A stretch of 31,911 bases of DNA. It comes from a virus. The stretch spans positions 1 through 31,911 of IMG/VR virus record IMGVR_UViG_3300046777_003402. One strand, 5' to 3'. The notes beneath the pieces are model-generated. The model did not search any database. It was not told the origin of the DNA and was given only the letters and a program-made list of their open reading frames with translations. A program made the translations under genes and the position numbers. Positions 1-7,263 of this stretch are shown here, one piece after another. The number at the start of each line of letters is the position of its first letter. Within the stretch, counting starts at the first letter, position 1.

Positions 1-342
1 ATTGGTTTTTGGAATGGTAAAATTTGGGCTAGGTCTTTTATTAGTTTTTATATTTTTTTATGCTCTTATGTCCTCTTTGCCTTGTTCACTCCTTATGAAT
101 TGCAGTCTTGGTCTAATATTCCTAATCCAAATTATGATCCATCTTTAGGTCAACTTTTTATTGAAGAATGTTGGACTGAAGGTCATCCTGCTTATGGCGA
201 TATAGTTTGTGGTGAAGTTGATAAAAACCCACAATATATTCAAGATCCACAAGGATTAAAGCATGAAATATATTTAGGTATATTTATGTTTATTTTTCTT
301 TTTGCTATTCATAGATTAAATGAAGAAGAAAATTTTTGGTGA
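1..342 (+). CDS. Membrane protein, 5' end outside window
   Basis: The frame is open from the first base of the window, so the true start lies upstream; 113 codons are visible. Two hydrophobic stretches are seen: residues about 11-30 (FISFYIFLCSYVLF) and a C-terminal one (IYLGIFMFIFLFAI) followed by a charged tail. Between them is a short segment with two cysteines (EECW, DIVCGE) that would be on one side of the membrane. I do not recognise a family. It is followed after 2 nt by the next small gene and seems to head a run of tightly packed small genes. Confidence 0.6.
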   Translation: MGFWNGKIWARSFISFYIFLCSYVLFALFTPYELQSWSNIPNPNYDPSLGQLFIEECWTEGHPAYGDIVCGEVDKNPQYIQDPQGLKHEIYLGIFMFIFLFAIHRLNEEENFW

Positions 343-344
343 TT

Positions 345-530
345 ATGAAAAAGAAATCTAATAAACAAGCAGATAGACCTATTGTTGAAAATGTGTATTC
401 TTTAGAAACACTTGTTTCAACTTTTATTCCATCAGCTGATTTTGATTATGACAATGATGGTCAGATCATTATTTATACAAATCTTTATACAGATGATGAT
501 GGTAACTTGTTGCAGAAGGTAGTTTTATGA
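345..530 (+). CDS. Small hypothetical protein
   Basis: A 61-residue protein with a basic N-terminus (MKKKSNKQ) and an acidic, Asp-rich C-terminal half (DYDNDGQ, TDDDGN). The ATG at 345 lies 2 nt after the upstream stop; a TTG nine bases earlier is in frame but overlaps the upstream gene and has no better ribosome site. Its stop overlaps the next start as ATGA, which indicates translational coupling. No family recognised. Confidence 0.6.
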   Translation: MKKKSNKQADRPIVENVYSLETLVSTFIPSADFDYDNDGQIIIYTNLYTDDDGNLLQKVVL

Positions 531-706
531 ACAAGCGCATAGGTGCAATCACAGAAAACCCTAGTCTTGTTTGTAAAAGATGCGTATTAGATAATAACCA
601 TACGGTTACTGTATGGGCTTGGTCTATTGGTTATCCTAATGGCTATACTTGTGATGATTGTGGAGATGTCTACAATAAACAAGGAAAGGTTGTAGAGCAC
701 CCGTGA
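527..706 (+). CDS. Small zinc-ribbon protein
   Basis: A 59-residue protein. Two CxxC knuckles, C16-x2-C19 and C42-x2-C45, are spaced as in a single zinc ribbon, so it probably binds one zinc ion; such mini-ribbons often contact nucleic acid or a partner protein, but the target is unknown. It starts at the ATG inside the ATGA overlap with the previous gene, and its own TGA overlaps a GTG start of the next gene. It would be missed by a 60-residue length cut-off. Confidence 0.6.
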   Translation: MNKRIGAITENPSLVCKRCVLDNNHTVTVWAWSIGYPNGYTCDDCGDVYNKQGKVVEHP

Positions 707-861
707 AGAAGTTAAACATTAAACATTTTGTTCGTTTGTACAAAATGAATCGTCTATGGGGCGATGGTGTTTTAGAAGCTTCATACTATGCTTTACGTGG
801 AAAAGCATTTACTGTACAGTTCCAATCACGTCTTAAAAAAGATGACGAAAAACCTTTATGA
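703..861 (+). CDS. Small basic hypothetical protein
   Basis: A 52-residue protein starting at GTG (703) in a GTGA overlap and ending in an ATGA overlap with the lipoprotein gene. It is rich in Lys and Arg with aromatic residues (MKKLNIKHFVRLYK) and has no cysteines. The chain of overlaps on both sides is the main support that it is translated. No family recognised. Confidence 0.5.
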   Translation: MKKLNIKHFVRLYKMNRLWGDGVLEASYYALRGKAFTVQFQSRLKKDDEKPL

Positions 862-1124
862 AAAAACTGCTATTGTTTCCTATTGTTATTATATTATCTT
901 CTTGTTCAATTATTTCTGCTCCTTGGACTCAAGAAAAGATTGATAAGCTTCGTCAAGAGTTCTGCGTTGACCTTATGGGTGAACGTTCAGATTCTCAATC
1001 TTGTGATTGTTTCATAGAAGCAACTAGAAGAGAATATAAAACATTTACCTCTTTTGCTAGATCTAATGGACCATCAGAACAGTACCGTGAAGAACTTTTA
1101 TGGTGCGGTTATGTGCTCCAGTAG
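858..1124 (+). CDS. Predicted lipoprotein
   Basis: An 88-residue protein with a lysine-headed hydrophobic signal (MKKLLLFPIVIILSSC) ending in a lipobox with the modified cysteine at residue 16, so it is probably exported and lipid-anchored to the outer face of the membrane. The mature part has four more cysteines (CVDL, SCDCF, WCGY), which could form two disulfides. It is translationally coupled to the gene before it (ATGA). Phages use such small lipoproteins for superinfection exclusion or lysis; which one cannot be said here. Confidence 0.7.
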   Translation: MKKLLLFPIVIILSSCSIISAPWTQEKIDKLRQEFCVDLMGERSDSQSCDCFIEATRREYKTFTSFARSNGPSEQYREELLWCGYVLQ

Positions 1125-1169
1125 ATTAGTGTAGCTACAAAATACAAAACTATCTTATAAGGATATGAT

Positions 1170-1394
1170 ATGATAACTTTATCTTTACCTAAAGTCTCAG
1201 ACAATTATTTTGGACAGTCTTTATCTGTTGAAAATATTTCTGTTGGCGACATCTTGTTTGTTGGACCAAGTCCGATTGCAACACCAACACAAGTAAAAGA
1301 AATTATTCCTCAGCCAATTGGTTACACAATCATTACTGATGATTTTAAACTACTTGTTGCTCAAAACACGCGTCTAAGCGTAAAGGCTAAATAA
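1170..1394 (+). CDS. Hypothetical protein
   Basis: A 74-residue protein preceded by AAGGATATGAT, giving a ribosome site about 8 nt from the ATG. It is mostly beta-strand-like with alternating hydrophobic residues and contains no cysteine or catalytic signature. The 45 bases before it are AT-rich (TTATAA) and may contain a weak promoter. No family recognised. Confidence 0.6.
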   Translation: MITLSLPKVSDNYFGQSLSVENISVGDILFVGPSPIATPTQVKEIIPQPIGYTIITDDFKLLVAQNTRLSVKAK

Positions 1395-1434
1395 TAATCT
1401 TTTTCACAAAGTTCTTACAAAAAAGGATATTTTT

Positions 1435-1920
1435 ATGGGAATGGATGTTTACGGTAGAAACCCAAAAAACGAAACAGGTGAATACTTTCGCCGCAACGTA
1501 TGGGGATGGCATCCTCTATGGGAATACTGCCAAGATGCTCATCCTGAAATTGCTAATAAAGTAGAACATGGACATAGCAATAGTGGAGATGGTTTAGGAT
1601 CTCGTGATTCAGTCAAGCTAGCTAAACTAATGAAAGAAGATATTCGTTCTGGTTTTGCTGAAAAGTATATTAAAGAGCGTCAAGAACATCTCGACGCTCT
1701 ACCCTTAGAGGATTGTACATATTGTAACACTACAGGCAAAAGAACTTGGAAAGCTGGTGAAGGTCCTAATGATACCAGCCAAGTTCAAATTAAAACCTGT
1801 AATGCTTGTCATGGAGAAGGTAAAGTAAAAAACTGGTCTTCTAACTACTACTTAGATTTAGATGACATAAAAGATTTTGCAGAATTTCTGGAAAACTCTG
1901 GCGGATTTAATATTCATTAA
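1435..1920 (+). CDS. Conserved phage-type protein with DnaJ-like zinc motif
   Basis: A 161-residue protein opening with MGMDVYGRNP, a start I associate with a widespread uncharacterised phage protein family. Two DnaJ-like knuckles, C94-x2-C97 followed by TTGK and C122-x2-C125 followed by GEGK, resemble half of the DnaJ cysteine-rich zinc centre, though no J-domain is present. The ribosome site AAAAAGGA is well placed. The C-terminus is acidic and helical (LDDIKDFAEFLE). A zinc-stabilised adaptor is plausible, but no function is established. Confidence 0.75.
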   Translation: MGMDVYGRNPKNETGEYFRRNVWGWHPLWEYCQDAHPEIANKVEHGHSNSGDGLGSRDSVKLAKLMKEDIRSGFAEKYIKERQEHLDALPLEDCTYCNTTGKRTWKAGEGPNDTSQVQIKTCNACHGEGKVKNWSSNYYLDLDDIKDFAEFLENSGGFNIH

Positions 1921-1925
1921 TATGA

Positions 1926-1931
1926 TATAAT
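1926..1931 (+). promoter_or_regulatory. -10 box for a leaderless transcript
   Basis: A perfect TATAAT ends 7 nt before the ATG at 1939, so transcription should begin at or next to the start codon. An AGGGA between box and ATG could alternatively act as a ribosome site for an upstream message. Confidence 0.55.
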
Positions 1932-1938
1932 AGGGACT

Positions 1939-2103
1939 ATGAACATGTCGCAACCTAAAATGGGTTATGAAACCTTGATTTCTGAAACGTTTACATCTGC
2001 ACAGATTAAACGCATTCGTGAGCAAGACGCTATTGATCAGCGTCAAAAAGCCAAGGCACAAGAAGCAGCTGCTAAGGCAGCAAAAAAACAAGTTCGAATA
2101 TAA
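1939..2103 (+). CDS. Small Lys/Ala-rich helical protein
   Basis: A 54-residue protein. The second half is a continuous charged helix rich in Gln, Lys and Ala (QRQKAKAQEAAAKAAKKQ), likely DNA- or RNA-contacting or a short coiled coil. The start is chosen from the TATAAT 7 nt upstream; the third codon is another ATG. The stop codon is followed immediately by a strong hairpin and a tRNA-like gene. Confidence 0.6.
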   Translation: MNMSQPKMGYETLISETFTSAQIKRIREQDAIDQRQKAKAQEAAAKAAKKQVRI

Positions 2104-2124
2104 AGCTCACCGCACGGGTGAGCT
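2104..2124 (+). repeat. Hairpin overlapping the tRNA 5' end
   Basis: AGCTCACC (2104-2111) and GGTGAGCT (2117-2124) are perfect inverted complements around a 5-nt loop. The stem begins right after the upstream stop and uses bases of the tRNA acceptor and D arm, so the two folds exclude each other. Confidence 0.7.
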
Positions 2125-2183
2125 GGTCGAACACAGATGTCTTATAAACATCCATTTGCTGGGTTCAATTCCCAGGTGCGGTA
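2109..2183 (+). tRNA. tRNA-Ile (anticodon TAT), slightly irregular
   Basis: A cloverleaf can be drawn: acceptor ACCGCAC pairs with GTGCGGT (2176-2182), anticodon stem GATGT/ACATC encloses CTTATAA with anticodon TAT at 2143-2145, and the T arm CTGGG-TTCAATT-CCCAG is canonical. It would read the rare AUA codon, which is common in these genes. Irregularities are a G at the position normally held by U8, a D stem of only about three good pairs, and no encoded CCA. It may be a working tRNA or a decaying one. Confidence 0.7.
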
Positions 2184-2228
2184 CTGTGTTTGAAAAGTAC
2201 TGTAATATATTTATGATATGGAGTATTT

Positions 2229-2864
2229 ATGTATAACGATTTTATGTCTAGCAATGACGATGACTTATTTAGTTCTGAGTCTTCTTCAAAAGAGTCACCT
2301 AAAAGTTCAGATGAGATTTTTAAAGACATTGAGAAAATGCTCAAAGATAAGCCATCTGACTTCTTTAATGAAGTAGAGATAACTTCTAGAATTGTAAACT
2401 CGTTTAATGATTCTGCGAATCGATATATCTTTGCAACAGATTCTTATAATCGTTCTATATTTGACGAGCTAAACTCTATTACAAGTGGCAAATTCTCTTA
2501 TCGGGTTTATGCCGATATTTTAGAAGAGTCACTTGCAAGAAGATTTATTGTATTTGATTTTCTTAAAATTTTAGCTAGCGCAAAAGATGAAAGACTATTA
2601 AAGTTTTTCACTCAAAAAATGAAACTTAATATTGATTCTCGTTTTGTCAATACTTATGTGACATCTTTAATTGAAATGCTAAATTTTGCTATTGATTACA
2701 ATATAGAAATTTATATTAAAGTATGTCAAAAAATTGACAGAACTCCACTGCAACCTATTATTGATAGAGATATTGATAACGTTGATTTAAATCTTTTAGA
2801 TTCAGATCAATATATTAATAAGTATTTTTCTGTTATTCGCACTGAGATAGGATTTGACTTTTAA
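2229..2864 (+). CDS. Hypothetical helical protein
   Basis: A 211-residue protein behind a TGGAG ribosome site. Residues about 5-35 are Ser/Asp/Glu-rich and low in complexity (SSNDDDLFSSESSSKES), probably disordered; the remainder is predicted by eye to be helical with regularly spaced Leu/Ile/Phe. It has a single cysteine and no catalytic motif. It ends 1 nt before the WhiB-like gene, so the two are probably co-transcribed. Function not recognised. Confidence 0.65.
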   Translation: MYNDFMSSNDDDLFSSESSSKESPKSSDEIFKDIEKMLKDKPSDFFNEVEITSRIVNSFNDSANRYIFATDSYNRSIFDELNSITSGKFSYRVYADILEESLARRFIVFDFLKILASAKDERLLKFFTQKMKLNIDSRFVNTYVTSLIEMLNFAIDYNIEIYIKVCQKIDRTPLQPIIDRDIDNVDLNLLDSDQYINKYFSVIRTEIGFDF

Positions 2865-2865
2865 T

Positions 2866-3252
2866 ATGGCTTTAACTTCTAACAGTAATTTTTCTGATCA
2901 TCAAACTCGAGTTATATTGCATATGTCTGATTGGCGTTCTGAGGCTAAATGTAAGTCTGTAGATACCCAATCTTTTTATGATACAGAAGAATCTGTTATG
3001 AAGAAGCAGGCTGCCAAGTATTGCCCTAGCTGTCCTGTACAAAATCAGTGTTTGTATACTGCTATAGTCATTCATGAAAAGCATGGTGTCTGGGGTGGCT
3101 TAACCCCTAAGCAAAGAAAATCTTTAATAAGAAATTTAAAACTTATTGCTCGTTCCAAAGGACTAGACTTAGACATTTGGAACAAAGATGTTGATAATCT
3201 TATTTTTCAACATACGAACCTTCAAACGGCTTATAATATAATTAATAATTAG
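2866..3252 (+). CDS. whiB-like: WhiB-family Fe-S transcriptional regulator
   Basis: A 128-residue protein with the WhiB signature: four cysteines C29, C53-x2-C56-x5-C62 that in this family hold a [4Fe-4S] cluster, then the G74-V-W-G-G turn and a basic stretch (KQRKSLIRNLK) that contacts DNA. WhiB proteins are confined to actinobacteria and their phages, and bind the primary sigma factor to redirect transcription or act as redox sensors. The ATG at 2866 is 1 nt past the upstream stop; an internal ATG at residue 20 (MSDWR) is an alternative. A tail of about 40 residues extends beyond the conserved domain. Confidence 0.93.
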   Translation: MALTSNSNFSDHQTRVILHMSDWRSEAKCKSVDTQSFYDTEESVMKKQAAKYCPSCPVQNQCLYTAIVIHEKHGVWGGLTPKQRKSLIRNLKLIARSKGLDLDIWNKDVDNLIFQHTNLQTAYNIINN

Positions 3253-3263
3253 ATTGGAGTTTT

Positions 3264-3659
3264 ATGACTTCTTATCCAGAGAAGGTCCCCCAATCTGCGC
3301 CAATTAAAAACTTTTATTTCAGTTTAGACGCAGCTGCCGACTCTAAAACAGAGATTAAAAATCAAATTTCTATTTTAGAAGAACGGATAGAAAAAATCAT
3401 TCAACATTTTACTGTTGATGATATGCCAATTATCAGATTCATTTTAAATATGACTCATGATAAAGAGATTATAAAAGGTCTTTCTAAAGCCTTAGATAGA
3501 GCTTCAGATCTTGTTGAGCATCTCGATAATCTTTCTTCAAAGTTGAAGGTCATCGAGCACGCTGAATCAGACCCTTCTTGGTTTGCTTATACTTTTGGTG
3601 ATTTTTCTAGTTCTATTGATAATGATTTAAAAGATATATTTGGAGATAACAATGGCTGA
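3264..3659 (+). CDS. Hypothetical helical protein upstream of the E2-like gene
   Basis: A 131-residue protein preceded by TTGGAG, the ribosome-site form used throughout this region. It is mostly helical with a likely coiled coil at residues 28-48 (SKTEIKNQISILEERIEKI) and another at about 85-105. Its end overlaps the start of the E2-like gene by 8 nt, so it is translationally linked to the ubiquitin-like locus and could be a partner or adaptor. No catalytic residues or known family recognised. Confidence 0.6.
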   Translation: MTSYPEKVPQSAPIKNFYFSLDAAADSKTEIKNQISILEERIEKIIQHFTVDDMPIIRFILNMTHDKEIIKGLSKALDRASDLVEHLDNLSSKLKVIEHAESDPSWFAYTFGDFSSSIDNDLKDIFGDNNG

Positions 3660-5553
3660 TAGCTTTAATTACGCACTTACGCTTAATGATAATGGCGTAT
3701 ATGTATTGCGTTCTACAGTAGAAAGTTTTAATTTACAGCAAGTTACTGATAAAGATATTATTTCTTTTTATCAAAACTTTTCTAACTCAGCTGTATTTGA
3801 TACTGGTTTATTACCTTTAGATGGAACTGGTGTTTTGGCTATTCGTGCTGCAGGTAACCACATGCAGGTTACCGTTCAACACAAGCCAGGTCTTTACTAT
3901 ATCAATTGGGGAGAATACGAAGGCCAATCCGGTGCTAAAACTTATACTTTAGCTCAGCCTTACCGAATTATTATAGGCGACTTTGTTGATGGCCAACTTC
4001 TTGGCGCTAGAATGTTTTATTCTCCATATCCAATCACCCATCCAGATATGCCTTTGTATCACGTTAATCTTCCAAACATTAACTGCAAAGGTTATCGTGG
4101 CAATGGTGTAGGTTGGATATGTTTATATCTAAAGGAAGATTGGTCAAATCTTCCCTTAAATGAAAAGATCTCTCGTTTTATTGAACGCTGTTCTGGTGTC
4201 GAAACATACAACGACGCTAATATGAGTGAAACAGATGGTCCTCGTTTTTATCAACAAAAACTTGAAGATAATATGGATGAAGATCTTTCTTATCTTTGGA
4301 ACCCTCAGAAATGGCAAGACAAGAGTCTTAATGAGGGCTTTGATTGGACCTTAAATGAAAATCTTTGGATTCCGGTTAAAGTTCAATCTATTGACAATCA
4401 AAACAATCACGATGATAATGGCATTCCCCTTACTTTATCAGGTGCTTTACTTGGTAATTATAGAGCTTATTATACTGACAATAATATTCCTAAGTTTTAT
4501 AATGTTGTAGCTCGTGAAGATCTTAATCTTTCAAATGAACAAGTTGCTAAGTTTGTTAAGAAATCTTTTTCACAATCTGCTGCAATCTATAGCTATAATA
4601 ATCTTTCTAATCCTTTGTCTTCTACTTTAAAATCTAGAGAAGATAAATCAAATTCTTCACCACAATTACCTTTTGAAGAAGATGAAAGTGAAGATGAATT
4701 ATTTACTTGTGTTTCATGCGACAGTACCTATACTGAATCTGATATAACATATGATGTTAATGGTGAACCAGTATGTTCTAGTTGCATAACTGAACATTAT
4801 GTTTATTTAGAGAGCGTACAAGAATATTATCATACTAGTGATGATAATCTTTATTATGATGAAGCTAAATCAACCTATTATCACACGTCTTATGACACAG
4901 TAAAGATTTGTGATAATTGTGATACTGTTTACTGCGAGCAGGGTAATTCAGTAGCAGTTCCTGTTTATGATTTTGCAACTCCTAAAGGTGAAGTATTTCA
5001 ATACTGCAACAGTTGTATTGAATCTGTTGCTAAAGATAACAATCTTACCGTTGTTTCTTGCAGTTGTGGTAGCACTAAACATATTTCTGAGTTTATAGAA
5101 TATACCCTTTCAACCTTGTACATTAAGAAGTTTCTTCTTCCTAAACTTATTTGGTCTACAAATTCTAATCCACAAACAGATGAACCAAGCCCTGTAAGTC
5201 ATGAAGTTGCTTTTGAATATACAGATACTACACTTATATATTGCCCTAAATGTGTAGATAAATCCACCATGCTTCACCAGACTTGTCCATGTGGATCTTT
5301 GGTTGATTCTTCTGATATTCTAAAATGCTCTTTAACACCAGTCACTGTTGGTGATTCTCAATATCAAGTTGCAGCTGCTTGTGCATCTTGCATTGGCAAT
5401 ATCAAGCCTACTGATAATGGATACCATATTGGAGAATATATTCCTAAAGTTTCTTATCAGCTAGATAAAGCTATTGAATCTGGGGTTATTTTAAATTCTC
5501 CTTATGTCGTTCCAGATTCTTTGGTTGACAAAGAAAACAATGAACCATTTTAA
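3652..5553 (+). CDS. E2-like (UBC-fold) protein with multi-zinc C-terminal region
   Basis: A 633-residue protein; the ATG at 3652 is chosen for GGAG at 3642-3645. Around residues 130-180 the order of elements matches ubiquitin-conjugating enzymes: MPLYHVNLPNIN, then GWICLYLKEDW, with C157 in the place of the catalytic cysteine and W164 seven residues later (eight in canonical E2s). The layout also fits prokaryotic E2 family D / PRTRC protein B. From about residue 353 follow at least eight cysteine knuckles (CVSC, CSSC, CDNC, CNSC, CSC, CPKC, CPC, CASC), giving several zinc modules, possibly treble-clef or RING-like, so an E2-E3 fusion is conceivable. It directly precedes the JAB, E1 and Ubl genes. 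The E2 call is by motif only. Confidence 0.72.
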   Translation: MADSFNYALTLNDNGVYVLRSTVESFNLQQVTDKDIISFYQNFSNSAVFDTGLLPLDGTGVLAIRAAGNHMQVTVQHKPGLYYINWGEYEGQSGAKTYTLAQPYRIIIGDFVDGQLLGARMFYSPYPITHPDMPLYHVNLPNINCKGYRGNGVGWICLYLKEDWSNLPLNEKISRFIERCSGVETYNDANMSETDGPRFYQQKLEDNMDEDLSYLWNPQKWQDKSLNEGFDWTLNENLWIPVKVQSIDNQNNHDDNGIPLTLSGALLGNYRAYYTDNNIPKFYNVVAREDLNLSNEQVAKFVKKSFSQSAAIYSYNNLSNPLSSTLKSREDKSNSSPQLPFEEDESEDELFTCVSCDSTYTESDITYDVNGEPVCSSCITEHYVYLESVQEYYHTSDDNLYYDEAKSTYYHTSYDTVKICDNCDTVYCEQGNSVAVPVYDFATPKGEVFQYCNSCIESVAKDNNLTVVSCSCGSTKHISEFIEYTLSTLYIKKFLLPKLIWSTNSNPQTDEPSPVSHEVAFEYTDTTLIYCPKCVDKSTMLHQTCPCGSLVDSSDILKCSLTPVTVGDSQYQVAAACASCIGNIKPTDNGYHIGEYIPKVSYQLDKAIESGVILNSPYVVPDSLVDKENNEPF

Positions 5554-5592
5554 TTATACACAAAAACTAAACCTATTGGATATTGGAGTTTT

Positions 5593-7263
5593 ATGACTGA
5601 CACAGTAGAAGTACAACCAGTAAAACTAGAAGATTTAAACTATTTTTGGACTACATCAGGTCTGCCATGTTTTTACGCAAACCGTGATAACATTGAAGAT
5701 ATAGTTGAATCTTTGGGTTTTAATATATATTATCTTATTTGCAATATTGCAGAAGATAAAAAAGTAACAACTTCCACCACAACTTACACAAATGGAGTTG
5801 CCACAACAAGTCCACAGTATACAACAGAACTTACAACTGGTATTGTTAAAGTTGTTAATAATATTGTTGGTCGTTCTGTTTCAGCTGTTTCTGATGACAT
5901 TTCTGAATTGACTCCAATTCGTGAATCTGGTGCATACCACATGCCAGCAATTCCAAGAATTATAGTTGATAAACTTGATGAGTTTTTCAGACTTGTTGAT
6001 GCACAACACGGCACAGAATCAATTGTATTACTAACTTTTGATCCATCAAAAGATGATTCATCTGGCTGGGGAGTTTTAGTTCCAGACCAGACAAATACTG
6101 CTGTGCATTGCAACTACAATCCAGATTCTATTGTAGAAGAAAAGCCTGATAATGTTTTGATTGTCGGCTCAGTGCATTCACATCCTGGAATGGCTGCTTA
6201 TGCGTCAGGCACTGATCATTCTGATCAAGCAGACTTTGATGGATTACACATCACTTATGGTTGGCAAAAGACCGTAAATAATGGTGCTACTCAATATCAT
6301 ATTGAAATGCAGATGAGTGGAACTAGCTGGACATTAAAACCAGAGGATGTTTTTGAAACTTTTAGTATCAAAAAGGAACCGGATCCTGATGTCGTTGAAT
6401 GGTCTGGTAAAGTAAAAAAAGCACTCCCCCCGCTGCAGTCGCAGGCGGGGGTTTATACAACAAGCCCAGCTACTCCGCCAGCACCTTATCGTCCAGCCCC
6501 TCAAACTACTCCTACTACGGGTCTTGGTACTCATAAGCAATCTAAACCAGATATTAAAACAAATGGTAATTACATCTTAGTTGCGGAAATAGATCCAGCA
6601 GTAGAAAGTTTACCATGCCCAAATTGTGATCATATCACTACTGCATATGATATGCAAGTTGGCTATTGCAAAGTTTGTGATATTCCTTTTGTTTCTGCTG
6701 GTGACACTATTGATGAGATAATGATTCAAATTAAATGGTATTTGAATTGTCGTTACATCTCTGAAGATACAATTGTTTATCTTTGGTCAAAAGATCCAAG
6801 TATCAAAGAAGAAATAGTTATGAATGTCGGTACTGTTAAATTCTTAAATGACACAGATACCGAATTTATATATACATCTAAAGAATCTGATAATAAAACT
6901 GTTTTAGATTATTCTGAAGATAGTTTTTATGATTCAGATCTTGAGTCATTTGATCCAGATTTAACAGTTTGCTGTGGAACAAATATACTAAATGGGAATT
7001 GCACTTGTGAACTTCCAGTTTTATATGAGGACACTGTAGACTTTGAAGATGCTCACGATGGAAAAGATATCTATGATTGGACATCAAAGTGTCTTGAATG
7101 TAAGTTTTATTCTGGCCCTGGTTGCAGAGACTATGTTGATGCAGTCATAGATTACGCCACTAATCGTAACTTACTTAAAACAACCATCAAAGAGTGTGAT
7201 TCTTTTCAAAGTTACAGAGACTTTGATTCATATGCGGAAACAACTTACAGAGGATATTTATGA
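5593..7263 (+). CDS. JAB/JAMM-type isopeptidase with zinc-ribbon tail
   Basis: A 556-residue protein. The metal site reads H195-S-H197-P-G then S205-G-T-D208, the same spacing as the proteasome lid deubiquitinase Rpn11 (HSHPG-x5-SGxD); E142 is the likely catalytic glutamate. This predicts a zinc metallopeptidase removing or maturing the ubiquitin-like protein encoded 770 bp downstream. After a Pro/Thr-rich linker (about 275-325) come a zinc ribbon (C342/C345/C359/C362) and a Cys-rich C-terminus (CCGTN, CTCE, CLECKFYSGPGC). The start has a TTGGAG ribosome site. The stop overlaps the E1 start by ATGA. The linker DNA holds a GC-rich hairpin at 6427-6451. Confidence 0.87.
   Translation: MTDTVEVQPVKLEDLNYFWTTSGLPCFYANRDNIEDIVESLGFNIYYLICNIAEDKKVTTSTTTYTNGVATTSPQYTTELTTGIVKVVNNIVGRSVSAVSDDISELTPIRESGAYHMPAIPRIIVDKLDEFFRLVDAQHGTESIVLLTFDPSKDDSSGWGVLVPDQTNTAVHCNYNPDSIVEEKPDNVLIVGSVHSHPGMAAYASGTDHSDQADFDGLHITYGWQKTVNNGATQYHIEMQMSGTSWTLKPEDVFETFSIKKEPDPDVVEWSGKVKKALPPLQSQAGVYTTSPATPPAPYRPAPQTTPTTGLGTHKQSKPDIKTNGNYILVAEIDPAVESLPCPNCDHITTAYDMQVGYCKVCDIPFVSAGDTIDEIMIQIKWYLNCRYISEDTIVYLWSKDPSIKEEIVMNVGTVKFLNDTDTEFIYTSKESDNKTVLDYSEDSFYDSDLESFDPDLTVCCGTNILNGNCTCELPVLYEDTVDFEDAHDGKDIYDWTSKCLECKFYSGPGCRDYVDAVIDYATNRNLLKTTIKECDSFQSYRDFDSYAETTYRGYL
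6427..6451 (+). repeat. GC-rich hairpin inside the JAB gene
   Basis: CCCCCGCTGC, a four-base AGTC loop, then GCAGGCGGGGG form a 10-bp stem with one bulged G, followed by TTTATA. It is far richer in G+C than its surroundings and lies in the Pro-rich linker. It resembles an intrinsic terminator with a short T-run. Confidence 0.7.

Noticed and set aside
3850-3873. Inverted repeat GGTAACC/GGTTACC inside the E2-like gene
   Set aside because: Short, fully within coding sequence and without other signals; probably chance.
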